A DNA stretch of 64,000 nt from Megachile rotundata (GCF_050947335.1 NC_134989.1:5077501-5141500); one strand, 5' to 3'; positions 22,808 to 35,284 are shown, counted from the stretch's first letter. Program-made: numbers and translations. The notes: a model not told the origin generated them from the letters alone.

Positions 22808-23751
22808 CAGGCTGACTCGCCACATTTGATGTAGATTTGCGTCATTATTATTACTCATAGCAAACAATGTTTTAGATGAAGTTGAATGGTTTTGAGAAGG
22901 GCATATGCTGGTGGTATATTTTTTTTGGTAGGTGGACGTGTAAAGGACATATGAAGGTTATTAATGTTTTTTTAAATTGGATCATATATTTTTTATTGCA
23001 TCAGCTGATACTCCTTCATATTCTTTACAAAAAAGTATTGCTCTATTTATGTGAAAAAATCATTACTTTAGGAGATATTTTAATTCTAACTTGTTAGGAA
23101 ATCGTGACTTTATGGTCAACATGAATTGCCTTGACTGAACAGCAAATGTTTTTCTACATGCTTTGAGAGGTCACGTGTCACCAAACGAATTAGTTTTTGT
23201 TTTTTTTGTTACGCAGTAACAGTAAAATTTAGTCTCTATTACGTCTCTAATACGGTGAATACGACGATACGGTGAATTATCATTTCATAATGAAGTATTC
23301 TAAAAAAGAAAAGATAGACATGTCATCAGTTTATTTCGAAGCTGGGAAAAGTGCTACACATGCAGAAAGATTATATACTACAGAATGTTAGTAAGTCATT
23401 AATTTCTCAATTCAGAAAGTGTTCTGATGCAAATGGTCGCCACATTGAACCTTTCCTGTAAGTAAACATTAAAATTAAAATATCCTAAACTAATGATTTT
23501 TTCACATAAATAGATTAATACTTTTTTGTAAAGAATATGAAGGAGTGTCAGCTGATGTAATAAAAAATATATGATTCCATTTAAAAAAACATTAATAACC
23601 TTCATATGTCCTTTACACGTCCACCTACCAAAAAAAATATACCACCAGCATATGGCCCTCTCAAAACCATTCAATTTCATCTGAAACATTGTTTGTTATG
23701 AGAAATAATAATGACGCAAATCTAGATGACAAAATGTGGTGAGTCACCCTG
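22808..23751 (+). mobile_element. TIR DNA transposon remnant with long inverted arms (copy 2)
   Basis: The left end CAGGCTGACTCGCCACATTT after TA (22806-22807) and the right end ATGTGGTGAGTCACCCTG before TA (23752-23753) mirror each other. Inverted arms are about 22808-23095 and 23470-23751. The unique core matches the reverse complement of the core at 2545-2930, so this copy is inverted relative to copy 1. The frames at 22876-23097 (+) and 23399-23689 (-) are the two arms translated; their near-identity reflects the inverted repeat, not a protein family. The core carries a broken transposase N-terminus on the + strand. Confidence 0.85.
23290..23461 (+). pseudogene. Transposase N-terminal remnant inside copy 2
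   Basis: From ATG 23290 the frame reads MKYSKKEKIDMSSVYFEAGK, then SATHAERLYTTEC and a TAG. One frame over it continues SKSLISQFRKCSDANGRH to a TAA at 23459-23461. The first part resembles the helix-turn-helix domain at the start of several insect transposases. A frameshift and the absence of any downstream DDE domain mark it as a relic. Confidence 0.55.
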
Positions 23752-23753
23752 TA

Positions 23754-24480
23754 TATGTACGTGTACATATATAAATTTGTGTTCAATTTTGTGTATGTCG
23801 CATCATCACATAAAAACTACTGAATATCTTTTCATAAAATTTTGCACACAGGTAGGTCTGATATTGTAGAAGGTTTTCGGAAAGATTTTGTGGAGATTAA
23901 AGTTGAAGTATCACAAAAATCATCTTAACCATAATTGCACGTATATTTTGGTACCAAAAAATGATAAAAAAAACAAACTATGACAAACGCATAAAGAATG
24001 TAATTTATTAAAGAGAATGTATTTTATTAAGATTTATTAAGATTTTCCTTAATTTATTAAGAGCAGTTATTATTGTAACTGCGATAATTACAAATTATTC
24101 AACGAACCGGACTTCAAGTGTTAATTGGCTATGAAATTTCACTGCTTCTAATATTCCAATTTAGACAACAGTTTTTTAAAATATTACAATCATTATAAAA
24201 AGTTAATATGATTATTGATGATTGCTTTTTTGCAAATAAAACACACGAATTTCATGAATATTTTATTCTTTTATTGAATTCTGTAAACGATATATATTTT
24301 TAACACTGTCACGCGGGTAAACGGGCTGGAATGAAAATAAATATTTGGTAGAATACTTACAAAATTTGATTATTATTCACATGAAATACGATATTAGCAT
24401 ACAATCAGAGCTGAGAGACATAATATATTAAGTTTTCGGTAAATAAAGATTTGGTAAATTAAAGTTACTAATTAATTATT
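23754..24480. other. Unassigned AT-rich sequence
   Basis: Stops in all frames, short direct repeats only (attaagatttattaagatttt at about 24026). Nothing else recognised. Confidence 0.5.
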
Positions 24481-25545
24481 ATTACTTATGAACGTTGCCA
24501 ATATGAAAGTTAAAAGCCTGAAAATTTGAAAATATAATTTATAAAATACCAAACATTGAGATTTCCAAATTGTTAAATTTTAGAATAAAGATCTTTGACG
24601 ATTAGAAAGTAGAAACACTTTTAAATGCAAAAAGTTTGGTATTTTTATATCTTTAAAATTCCAATCCTTCAAAATGTCAAATTAAAACTTAAAAAATGTA
24701 AAGATTAAAAAATATGAAAGTTTAAAATTTTTAACCTACAAAAATTCGAAGAAAATTTTTAATACTTCAAACGTTTCAATTTACCAAATCTATAATTTCT
24801 TAGTTTAAAGTTGTAACAATTTAAATGTAGAAAATTGTGAACACGTTTAAATTAAAAAATTTGAACATTGACAAACATAAAAACTTGAAAAGTTAAAAAT
24901 TTGACAATATAACAACTTAAAAACTTAACAACTTGTAGATTTGACAGCTTGAAAACTTGAAAACCTGAAAACTTGAAAAATTGAAAACTTAAAAACTTGA
25001 CAGTAAAGCAACTTCACAACTTAATTTGGCAACTTCACAATAAGACAACTCAACAAGTTGACGACTTCATAACTTGACAGCTTGATAACTTCGAAACTTG
25101 ATAACTTAACAGTTTGATAACTTCAAAACCTGACAACTTGACAGCTTGATAACTTCAAAACTTGAAATCTTGAAGTCCAGGAAAGTTGAACAGTTCAAAA
25201 CTTAAAAAATTTGGCAACTAAACACCTAGACAGCTTCTCAACTTAAAATTTTGAAAGCTGAGAAACTCGAAAATTTTCAAATTTGACAACTTAACAACTT
25301 GAAATTATGAAAACTTGAAAACTTAAGAACTTAAGAACTTGGGAACTTGGGAATATGGGAACTTGGAAATATGGGCAGTTGGGAATATGGGAACTTTGGA
25401 ATATGACAAATTAGGAATATGGCAATACGGGAATACGGAAATTTAGGAATATAGGAACTTGGAAATATGAGAACTCGAAAATTTAAAACCCCGAAAACTA
25501 GAAAATTCGCAAACTTGAGAATGTAAAAATTTATAAATCATCAAT
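24480..25545. repeat. Degenerate AACTTGAAA / GGGAACTTGG tract
   Basis: Words aaacttgaaaacttgac, gataacttcaaaact and, from about 25320, gggaatatgggaacttgg recur with an 8-10-bp rhythm. It is similar in style to the minisatellite filling of the TIR elements, but no TIR is visible at either border. Confidence 0.75.
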
Positions 25546-26120
25546 TTGTCTATCATACCATGAACAGCAACCATACACCAACAGTAAACTACTTCGTCCC
25601 TCAGCATAAACTCAAATGAAAGTTATGTTATTTCCCAGTCAATCAATTTGAAAAGCATATAAAAATTCGTGCACGCAACTGCGCATCAGAAAGCACGTTG
25701 CGTTTCAATTCTCCCGTAGAGAAACCGAGAGGCAACGGTTTAACGTTTGCGGTAACACTCTGCGGTAGGAACAACCAACATCCGGGACGAACTATTAATT
25801 TCCTTTCGGTCTCGCCGATTTCCGCGTGCACCCGCCACGTAATCTTCTCGCAGATTCAGATACGATGACGAGTTTTGTCGCGGATCCCGGCGAAACGATT
25901 CCATCAACCTTCGAGTAGCAATTTTCTAATTAGACGAGGAAACGACGACGAATGGGCGACTGGAGTTTTCTCTTACGCGGGTTACGAGGGGAACGAGCTT
26001 CAATAGAGCTCGCATTGTTTCGTGCACGAACGTCCTCGTTATTGGTGTCACTTTCGAGAATCATCTGAGTAATGCTTGCTAAACGCTCTAGAAAAGAGTG
26101 GAAAAACGTGTGTATGTACA
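25546..26120. other. GC-richer island without a gene
   Basis: Two minus frames of 62-63 codons (25643-25831, 25930-26121) have no known motif. Nothing else recognised. Confidence 0.45.
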
Positions 26121-26322
26121 TTTTAATTTATAGATGAAATCGGTATATTGTGGAGGAAAATTGGTATTATGAGAGTAATAGCAAGGATGTGCACAGTGCT
26201 TCGACAGATTTCTTAATAAAAAAATTTGAAAAGCTGTTTATGTTTGAACTACAAAATTTTTTATTTTTCTAACTAGAAATGTGGAGATTTGAATATTTAT
26301 AAATTTCATTTAAGGAGCTCAA

Positions 26323-26475
26323 AAATTGAAGAATTGAAGAATTGAAGAATTGAAGAATTGAAGAATTGAAGAATTGAAGAATGGAAGAATTGAAGAATTG
26401 AAGAATTGAAGAATTGAAGAATTGAAGAATTGAAGAATTGAAGAATGGAAGAATTGAAGAATGGAAGAATTGAAG
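26323..26475. repeat. (GAAGAATT)n 8-bp array
   Basis: About 19 copies of GAAGAATT with a few GAAGAATG variants, fading into gaaaaattg words to about 26540. It explains the 110-codon minus frame rich in FFNSSILQ (26269-26601), which is not a gene. Loose flanks at about 26192 (cttcgacagattt) and 26690-26711 (atgtttgtggaaactgttac) faintly resemble the TIR/minisatellite ends. Confidence 0.95.
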
Positions 26476-26929
26476 AATAAAAAATTTACGAGTTGAAGAG
26501 TTGGAAAATTGAAGAATTGAAAAATTGAAAAATTGAAAAAATGAAAATTTTGATATATTCGAAACTTCTGAATGTTGAAAACAGTGCATTTGTAAATTCA
26601 AATAATTGAAATCACTACATTTGGATATTTTTAAATTCCTAGATTCCTAAACTACTGAATTTTTGAAATTTTCAGTGTTTCCATACTGCCATGTTTGTGG
26701 AAACTGTTACTCGCAAAATCACATGTTTTAATATAAATCAACTGAAGTTAGTAAAGTACATAGTCACTTTCAATTTTGCCGTTGACGACGATCCGTATCA
26801 AGATCAACCTTTCGAAATAGGACGGAGTCGATCAAACGCATTCGATTCCCGCGATCGCAACAATCCGCTCGCGTTCTCGCGCTATAAGGTTGAACCTGTG
26901 AGAAACGAAGAGAAAAGTGCAGATCTGTA

Positions 26930-27926
26930 CAGTCGACAGCAAATCTGGTCCTAAAAACCTAGGGAAAATATGCTAACGAAAGGGAAAGAAGTCCATCATT
27001 TATTGATTTCCAGCTACTTTTCAGGATTTCAAAATACAGTGATGGATTAAGAATTTGGGTATATGTATAGCAAATTGAACATCTTCAGATTTGATGATAT
27101 TGTAATCTAGGGATCTGTTGGAAACCTAGGAAATTTGGAATTAATTGTTATGAGGAGTTTAGTGATGATTTTTCATTATATATGGTGATTTGGGAATTTG
27201 GGTAGGCATGTAGAGATTAAAAAATGTGAAAACTAAGGGATGTAGAGATATGGGATCATAGTGATCTAGGAACATTAGTATTAAGAGATAAAGGGATCTA
27301 AGGATTTTGGAATCGAGAAATTTGGGGACCTAGAAATTTGAAGACTAGCATTGGGGAATCTATTGGTATATCTGAATATTTTTTAATTTGAAAAATTTGG
27401 AAGGTGGAAAGTTGAAAATCTTAAATCCTTTAAATTTGAAATCTGAAAATGCACACTTTTTATTATAGGATCATAGTGATCTAGAGACACTGGTATTAAG
27501 AAATAAAGGGATGTAAGAATTTTGGGGTCGAGAAATTTGTAGACATTGGAGAATCTACTGGTATGAGAATTTAGAGATAGCCATTATAGAAATCTGGGGA
27601 ACCGAAGGATATGGGTGTCTAGGGATATAGAGAATAACAGACATGGGCATCCACATACATGGAAATTAAAGGATTTGAGAATTTATGCATTTCGAAATTT
27701 AGAAAGTTGGAAATCTAAATTTGGAAATTAGAAATTTAGAAACCTGAGATTTTCAAAATTTAAAAATGTGAGTAGTCGATGAATCGAAAAACTGAAAAAT
27801 CAGAAAATCGAAAAGTCATTACAAAATTAAAAAATACAAATAAAAAAATGAAATTGTGTGAATTCAAGAATTTGTCAAACTTGCGCAGGTGTCCATACTC
27901 AAAGGAAGCATCCGTTGCAATTGAGT
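26930..27926. mobile_element. TIR element filled with minisatellite (member B)
   Basis: The left end CAGTCGACAGCAAATCTGGT after TA (26928-26929) is followed by CCTAGGGAAAATATG. The right end GGAAGCATCCGTTGCAATTG continues AGTG to TA (27927-27928) and is a diverged mirror of the left. The filling is entirely on the G strand (ggaatctagg, gaaatttggg, gggatctagg) at about 27040-27780. The words 'ggatcatagtgatctagg' and 'attaagagataaaggg' recur at about 27260 and 27470, a ~205-bp internal duplication. No ORF of its own. Confidence 0.7.
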
Positions 27927-27928
27927 GT

Positions 27929-29740
27929 ACGCGAGTTCGCCGTTCGCCGAAAGGTGGGGGCGGTAGTCGGTTCACAGGAGCGAGTTACAAGCGTGGATCT
28001 TCGCTAGCTGGTAAGATGATACTTCTGGTTGATGAGGCCAGAACGAGGATCGCGGCATGGCGGAATGCATCGCGGCACGGCGAAACTTTTGTTATTAAGA
28101 GTGTCTGGTTGGATCCCGGCCGGGTAAAAGGAACGACCCACGATCGCGTGTATTAGGAAATGAAGCCACGGGGCTCGTCGTAACTCACTCGCGTGTTATA
28201 TACCGAGTTAACTAAGCAGTTCGCATTTCAGAAACGTGAAACGATAACGCACGCATAATACAAACCTCGCGGCTGAGCCGCGCCGGAAACGGAACGCCGT
28301 AAAATAGTATCTTCGGGCGCAAACACGATAAATTTCCTGCTTTCACGCTTAAATTACTCGGCAGCGTGCGGCCCCCAAGAAGATATCCAACGTTTCGGCT
28401 CGATATGCCGCTGCCCTCCCGCAAATGAGATATCCGTGGATATTAAACGCTTACACGTTACCTTATCTTCGTAACGGCACACGCACCTTTAATGGCCTGA
28501 CTTTCTCTTTCGCGCTTTGGCATGCTTCTATCCCTTCGTCGCCACGTCGTTTCCTCGAAAATCATTATTTTTAATTCGAACGACGCCAATGGAATTATCG
28601 GCATTCGAACGCGTTGACTTGCAGATTCATGGCGGCGATAAGTGTCGTGGAACTGCTTATGCCCGTAATTAAACGGAGGAATTAATTTAACGACAGGCTT
28701 AACTGTACTGTTCGGTTCGGATTCGTTAAGACCGTCTTGTTAGAGGACACTTTAAGGGATTTTCCACTTCCGTCACCGGAACAAATCTGGTAATCTGTAT
28801 GAGATGTATCTTCCGAAAATAAAAAGCAATTCTCATCTCTAAACGATTTGTTCATTTGTCTGTTTGTTTGTACTGTAAGCTACACTTTTGGGTCCTTTGA
28901 CTTGAAATTTTAAGGGTAGTCTTGTGAGACAACCTGAATTTGCTGCATAGATTCTGCTAGCCGTTTGACGACAGAAACCTATCATTATCGATAGTATCGA
29001 CTGGAACCACATCAAAAGCCCTATGACCCAGAATGGACGACAATGCTTGGTTGTTATTGACGTTAATCGTCCTGAAGTCTACAATAATCGCGTTTGCTAT
29101 CGTTTTCCATAGTTTCAGACACGTTTAATCGTTGATAATGACTTTCAAATTTCTACATCTCATTCTTGTTTTATCTATATGTTTACTATAGCTACTCTAA
29201 ATTTTAAATGCATATAGGAATTTGTGTGAGACAGCTGGTCTGTAGATCCACTAATGTAGTATGATTTTTCATTTGATGCTATACATATATAATATGAAAT
29301 AGAAAGTAGAGCAAGAATTTCAGAATATAGAGTATTCACTAGACATGATTAAAAGACAAGTCGGAAACAGTTCGTTTTCGTAGAGAAATCAAGGTCACCA
29401 CGAGCTTTACAAATAATAACACAATTTTTTAACAAAATGTAAAAATATTGAAATAAATTAAAAATACATATCATATGATACTTTTACTAAAATAAAAAGC
29501 AACTTCCATACATTTATATCCTTTTTTGAATTCATTTTCTCTTCCTTTAGAGTCTTGTTACATTTTGAACAAATCTTCTCTTTTAAACTCTCTAACAAAT
29601 TTTATACCATTTGATATATTCTTCAGATTTGAGCTCATTGATTTACAAGAATGTGAATGAAATTCAAATAATTTAATAAATGGGTTTCGACTAATAAGAT
29701 TTTCAGAAAATCTTACAATTTTTATACCTGAAAATTTTTT
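27929..29740. other. GC-richer island (to about 28800) then AT-rich spacer
   Basis: A 125-codon + frame (27779-28156) starts inside repeat and runs into the island, so it is unlikely to be a gene. A 70-codon minus frame (28212-28424) has no motif. Beyond 28800 the sequence is AT-rich and unassigned. Confidence 0.45.
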
Positions 29741-30017
29741 AATTTGAAAAATTTAGAAGTTGGAGAATCTCCAAACTTTTAAATTTGAAAAATTGAAAAA
29801 TTGAAATCTGAAAATACACACATTTTAGATTACCAAACCGAGAAATCATTAAATTTAGAAGTTTACAAACACAAAGATATAAATTTTGTTTAACTACGAT
29901 TATATCATGCTTGCAGAACATCGTAATAGTAGTTATACTGCAATTCATATCAGGTGTCGAAATATCAGCCTTAACATCGAGCACTTGAAATTACCTCAAT
30001 TTAACGTATACCATTAA

Positions 30018-30589
30018 CACTCTGACTACACGTCACTCATATACGAATGACGCTTCAATTTTCACGCTAACTTATCATCTGAATTAATAAAAATCTGTTC
30101 ACCTAATTGCAATTACATGTATTAACTACTCAGAACTACAAGAAATAAATATAACAACACGTTCTGAAGAAATTTGACAAAATTTACTGAAAATAAAAAT
30201 ACTAAGTTTTTAATTGCTTCAGTGTGACGGTCAGTGTACTAACTACAGAGTTGAACTTAAAACATCTTTTGAAATTTAACATTAAATTTACTGAGCTGTA
30301 CCCTTTGTAATTAGAAATGTAGTAGAAGGGCAAATAAACGAGCGATAAGTTAATGTATACATTGCCATGATAAAAATTAAGAAAAATTTCAAGAAGACCA
30401 CCTTGGCAAGTTTTTTAAGTTAAAATAAGTAAAATATTTATTTAAACACTTTAGTAGTTTTAACATTAAATAATACTTAGAATACCATATTTGTATATTA
30501 CAAAATATTCTGAAAATGTTAGTCAAAATTTGCTAAAAATAGTAATACATAATTAAATTTTCAATTGCCCTAACATGGCAGTCAACATG
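30018..30589. mobile_element. TTAA-bounded element with a duplicated right end (possible)
   Basis: The left end after TTAA (30014-30017) is CACTCTGACTACACGTCACT. The right end before TTAA (30590-30593), read inward, is CATGTTGACTGCCATG. Both share a CA..NTGACT core. A second end-like copy, 'agtgtgacggtcagtgtac', lies at about 30220-30238 in the same orientation as the right end, and the ~60 bp before each are similar (aaatttactgaaaataaaaata / aaatttgctaaaaatagtaata). This suggests a ~350-bp internal tandem duplication that includes an end. piggyBac-like by target site only. Confidence 0.4.
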
Positions 30590-30593
30590 TTAA

Positions 30594-32240
30594 ACTTTTT
30601 GTTTATTATTCTATGACCAAACAAAAGCTATTTATGATCAACTAAAATCAACCAGCACCTCGCAACCAGGTAACAGTAGCGAATGGTAGTTCAACGTAAT
30701 GCATGAGCCATTTATTTTAAACAATTCGCTTTTGGAAACAAACAAAATAAAGATAACAATAGATAAAAATTAATGTTATTTTTATCTGTAAGCAATCAAT
30801 AGTCAAAATAATTGAAGTTCCCTAATACGTAGGGGATGGAGGTTTAGATGATTAACGATATTGGAAAGACATGTATTTTCAAAGTCGTGTAAGTCCGTCT
30901 TTGATTAAAATTTTTTAGTAGAATTAAAAATGCTGTGAAATACTACAAATTGTACAATATTGGTAGCATAAAAATATAATTTTTATCACTCAATATAAAT
31001 GAGGATATGTAGGTCTGTCTAGATGTCATTGTTGGTTTTTCTTACCAATCACTAAGTTTCAATTTTGTTTGTGATAAGTACTGAAGTACTTTGAAGTACT
31101 TTAGCCAGTACTATTAATAATAAACATACATCATGTATATACTAAGCATACATCATGTAAATATTATTAATAATAAACATATATATTGTAATAGTACAAA
31201 ATACAAAAAATTTATCTATTGGTGCTGAGCAATATTTTTATTTATCGAAGTACCAACCCTTAAATATCCCGTAATAACAAGAAATGGATCTGCCCCACTT
31301 TCAAAATAAACGGCCGGCATAAAAGTAGCAGGCAGGAAGTGGAAGGTGCATCGTTTTCCGTTCACCAAAACGGGCCGTAAATAATGGAGACGGTTAATTC
31401 AGGCGTGATAGGGGCCCGGCAGATATAGATACGGCGACAATTTACGGTTTTGAATTACGTTTGGCCGCGGAACATGTCAGAAGGTGCAAGCTAAGAGGAC
31501 GACACCCACGTATATAAATAGTGGATGGGAGCGTGTGGTCCCTTCGAGCGAGCAGAACCGTTGACCTATGACACGTACGCTATAAACAATCCTCTGAAGC
31601 AGTAAATGGATATGTGCTGTTATACGGCGTCGAGTTGAAAACTGAGCCTGGCCGGACGAGCAGGCCTTGCCTGACTGGCTGGTCCCTCGCGAAACGGTTA
31701 TTGGATGCACGCCATGCTCCTGTGCCAACCCCGGGGCTGTTGGTAAATATTTTTTGTCCTGACGAATAGATTTTCTGCGACAGTGCGCGACAGACGCACA
31801 CCGATTCCCTGACCGCGGACCAACACAGAAATTCATTCGATCCCGCCAGTCATCGATGCTCCTGCGGGACGTCCGATAAATCTTTCCATCGACAATCGCG
31901 ATCCTGCGACGATTAATTACCCGTGATCGGTACTCGCTTCGGGCTTTGATCGTTCTGCTTCTATATTTTGGCTGACTGATACTGTCGGACCAGCTCTCAT
32001 TAATGGATTCGGCCGCATTTGTATTCGTGGTTAACAGAGCAAAACAAACTTTTTACTTTTGGATTGAACGGAGCACTGGGGAAATGGAAATCGTTCGATG
32101 ATTCGGGGGAAGATATGGGATGCATGGATTCACGTGAAAATGGTTGCGGGGATCGGGGTTTTCGGTTAGAGAGCTATTCGATTTTTAACCGTACTGGTAA
32201 TTATAATTCTCGAGTTTTTTTTGAAGATTTGGAAATTTAG
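30594..32240. other. AT-rich spacer then GC-richer island 31270-32120
   Basis: Overlapping minus frames of 119 and 73 codons (31477-31836, 31580-31801) and a 73-codon + frame (32019-32240) fill the island. No recognisable domain, so not called as genes. Confidence 0.45.
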
Positions 32241-32981
32241 GAATTTGAGATTTGGAGGATTATAAATTTTTTTTATACAGTATTAGTTATTTTCTCTCCT
32301 ATGAACCCAATTTCCTACTTAACTTTTCTGTTCTCAATAAATAAGTTTCTAAGAGTTCTCTAATAAAATTATACATGTACTGATTGTGCCTAAAATGTCT
32401 TTTACCTTCTGTATTTTAAACTTCTTATAGTGTTGTAAATACCCGTTATATTTATTAAGAGACTATTTACAGCAATAAATTAATTTGCTAACGGTATCTA
32501 TTAAGTAATTCTTACATATTTTTCAAATGTTTTTCCTGCAACTTTCCCTGGCTTGCACGTCACCGCCATATTGCAAAATCATACATTCCACGTCTCGTTA
32601 CGTTTAAAACTAATTTGACCGGAATATGTATTTGACACTTACTTCAAAATTAAATATATAGTTGACAAGTAAATAAACGAACAATAAAATCTTAACAAAC
32701 ACTGTAACTTAAAATAAAACAAAAATTAATTGGTCATTTTGACCGCTTTGCGTTCTTTTTAAGTCCCTTCCCTTAGCATACGTTTCAAAAATTAAGTAAA
32801 AATGCGAATAAAATTGTCAAATGATTCCTTTCATAAAATCATTCATATCTTTCAATAAAATTTACAAAAGGATGGAAATATAATTGAATCTCGCTGAAGA
32901 AACTCGTATCCGTTTTGCCAGTCTAGAACAAAAATGCCCCATTAACGTACGCATATTTCTTGTAGCATAACGTTCAAGTAG
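32241..32981. other. Unassigned AT-rich sequence
   Basis: It includes the small hairpin GGTCAttttgACC at about 32733-32745, a motif also seen near TTAA-element ends. No gene. Confidence 0.45.
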
Positions 32982-33036
32982 TTAAGGACTGGCGTGGTAA
33001 GACACGTCAATTACAGCACGCCAGTCGACGTGTTAA
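32982..33036. mobile_element. TTAA-bounded 55-bp inverted-repeat piece (possible piggyBac-like end)
   Basis: The block lies between TTAA at 32982-32985 and TTAA at 33033-33036. It contains the perfect 10-bp inverted repeat GACTGGCGTG / CACGCCAGTC and a second pair ACACGTC / GACGTGT. Read from the right, the end is TTAACACGTCGACTGGCGTG, similar to the ends at 30590 and 13148. Confidence 0.4.
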
Positions 33037-35015
33037 TGCACCTAAAGCCTGGTCGTATTAAATCGTCCGTACAAAATAATTGGACGTAAAGCTTTATTGC
33101 CCTGGCGAATGAAGTAATAAAATATTACTCTATGTGTATTGGATTGAAGGGAAGATTTGTTTCAAAATTATTGACATTATATTTACAGAATAAAGTAAAT
33201 TAAATTCTAATTTAACCATTTGGAAAACGATAAAGGTAATAGCTTTTTATGATTGAGTCATGTGACTGTTTCTGTAACATTAAACAAATTTTGAGTCATT
33301 TTGATTTAGAAATATATTTTGTAGCACAAATGGAAATTTTTCGATGAAAGGAAGAACAATAATAAAATGCATATTGAAGATATAATACTTAGTGTTGATA
33401 CAGTTATAAATATTCAGAATTTTGACAAAATTTTAGGGGACTTAGAAAATCTACTTTATGAACTTAATATTTCTTTTATTTTAGAAATTAAGAAATATAT
33501 AAACTTTAAATTTTGGTATTTCTCAATTTTGTAAATTTGCATACTTTAAATGTGTAAAATTAATTTTCAATTTTGAGAACTAAAAATCTTAAAAGTAAGA
33601 AATTTACAAATTTTTTCAAGATCATAGTTCATCAAGTTTAGAAACTTCGTAATTTTTAAATCATATTTTCTCAAATCTAGAAAAAATTCAAATCAAATTC
33701 TTAACTTTAATCACTTCCGCATAGTATTAAATTTACTTACAGACATTTACTTCGAAATTAAATAACAAACAGCAGAACTTATTGTTACAAGAGAACAAAC
33801 ATGTCCTACCATTTATCTTCTTCCGCAAAAATATTCGTTTTAATTACAAAAGCGTCTGGAAATGTAAAAAATATCTTAAAAATGTAATTACCCGCGAAAC
33901 ATAATTGCTAATTTTAAGATAAAAATTAGGTTCCTGTCGCGACACACCGTATGCATAATTATAACTGTGCACAAAAATAAAAATATACTTTCGCGTGTAA
34001 ATACACGAAGAAGAAAGTGCACAGTGTGTAAGCGTACAGGTGGCTGATGCTGTGGAATATAAAATATAAATCGCGGGAAATGTGCTGAACTCGCGTGTAC
34101 GAGCGTGATAATTAACACCGATAATGCGTGTTATCGAAGGTTGAAGCTTGATGGTGTATCGCTTGGGCGGGCAATAGATTGCACAACGATCTCTTTGCTT
34201 AAACGAACGTTTAAAGCGTGAAAGCTTTCAGCCATTTATACGTGAAATTATAAATACGCGTAACCATCAATTTGCATGGTACACGAATCGCGCGATTTTG
34301 ATCAGCAAAGGAAAACGAAATAAAATTTCCTTTATCGCGTAATCGTTGTTTATAAAATATAATTATGTTATGTTTAAAAATAATTCGTTTTTGGAGTTCA
34401 TTATAACTTTGCATTTTATTTCGAATACGAATGTTAATAGATGCAATACTTTAATTATCACGGGAGTTGTTAACATAATTATTGTAATTAATGAAATGGT
34501 TGCGAATGAAGTTAGTAATAATATTCACTTCTTTTGCTTTTATAAACTTGAAATGAACGTGGTTTATTATAAGTTGATATTAAGAAGATAAATTGAAGAA
34601 GTAAGAAGATAAATTGAATGTTTATCAATATTAAAATTATAGTCTGAATTAGTTTATTTACTTATTCGCTCATTCTAAATTTGTTTAACAAATTAACTAT
34701 CGTAGTGAACAAAAGTGTACGGTGAAATATATTTAAATTTTAGTTTATAAGGATTTTTGAAATTCATCATAGTTCGCAATGACAAAAAATTCGAAAATAT
34801 AAGAATTCCTCTATACAATTACAGAATGGAAATAATGTAAGATAATAAAGTTTCAAAGCTTAAAGTTCCAAAATTTCAAATTCTCAAAATCCTAAAATTT
34901 TAAGCACAAAAATTGAGAAGTTGATTAAGAAATCAAGAAACTAAAAATTACAGAAATGGTGAAATTGTAAAATTGTCGATACAGAACTGACACATTGTGA
35001 ACTTACGAAATTGAT
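33037..35015. other. Unassigned AT-rich sequence
   Basis: Small frames (76 codons at 33888-34118 minus, 67 at 34211-34414 minus, 81 at 34346-34591 plus) have no motif. From about 34780 it grades into AATTT words that lead to the next array. Confidence 0.5.
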
Positions 35016-35203
35016 GAATTGACGAATTGACGAATTGACGAATTGACGAATTGACGAATTGACGAATTGACGAATTGACGAATTGACGAATTGACGAATT
35101 GACGAATTGACGAATTGACGAATTGACGAATTGACGAATTGACGAATTGACGAATTGACGAATTGACGAATTGACGAATTGACGAATTGACGAATTGACG
35201 AAT
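35016..35203. repeat. (GAATTGAC)n 8-bp array
   Basis: About 23 near-perfect copies, then variants (gaattgat, gaattcat, gaattgaa, gaattgca) to about 35280. It explains the 93-codon minus frame with RQFVNSSI repeats (35003-35284), which is not a gene. Confidence 0.95.
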
Positions 35204-35284
35204 TGATGAATTCATGAATTGAAGAATTGCAGAATTGCAGAATTGAAGAATTGAAGAATTGAAAAATTGAAGAATTGTCAACAA

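Noticed and set aside
23399..23689. Apparent conserved protein MKLNGFE..CWWYIFFGRW found three times
   Set aside because: It also occurs at 2356 and 22876 because these are the arms of the same inverted-repeat transposon; the similarity is from DNA repeats, not protein selection.
26269..26601. 110-codon minus frame with FFNSSILQ repeats
   Set aside because: Translation of the (GAAGAATT)n array.
35003..35284. 93-codon minus frame with RQFVNSSI repeats
   Set aside because: Translation of the (GAATTGAC)n array.
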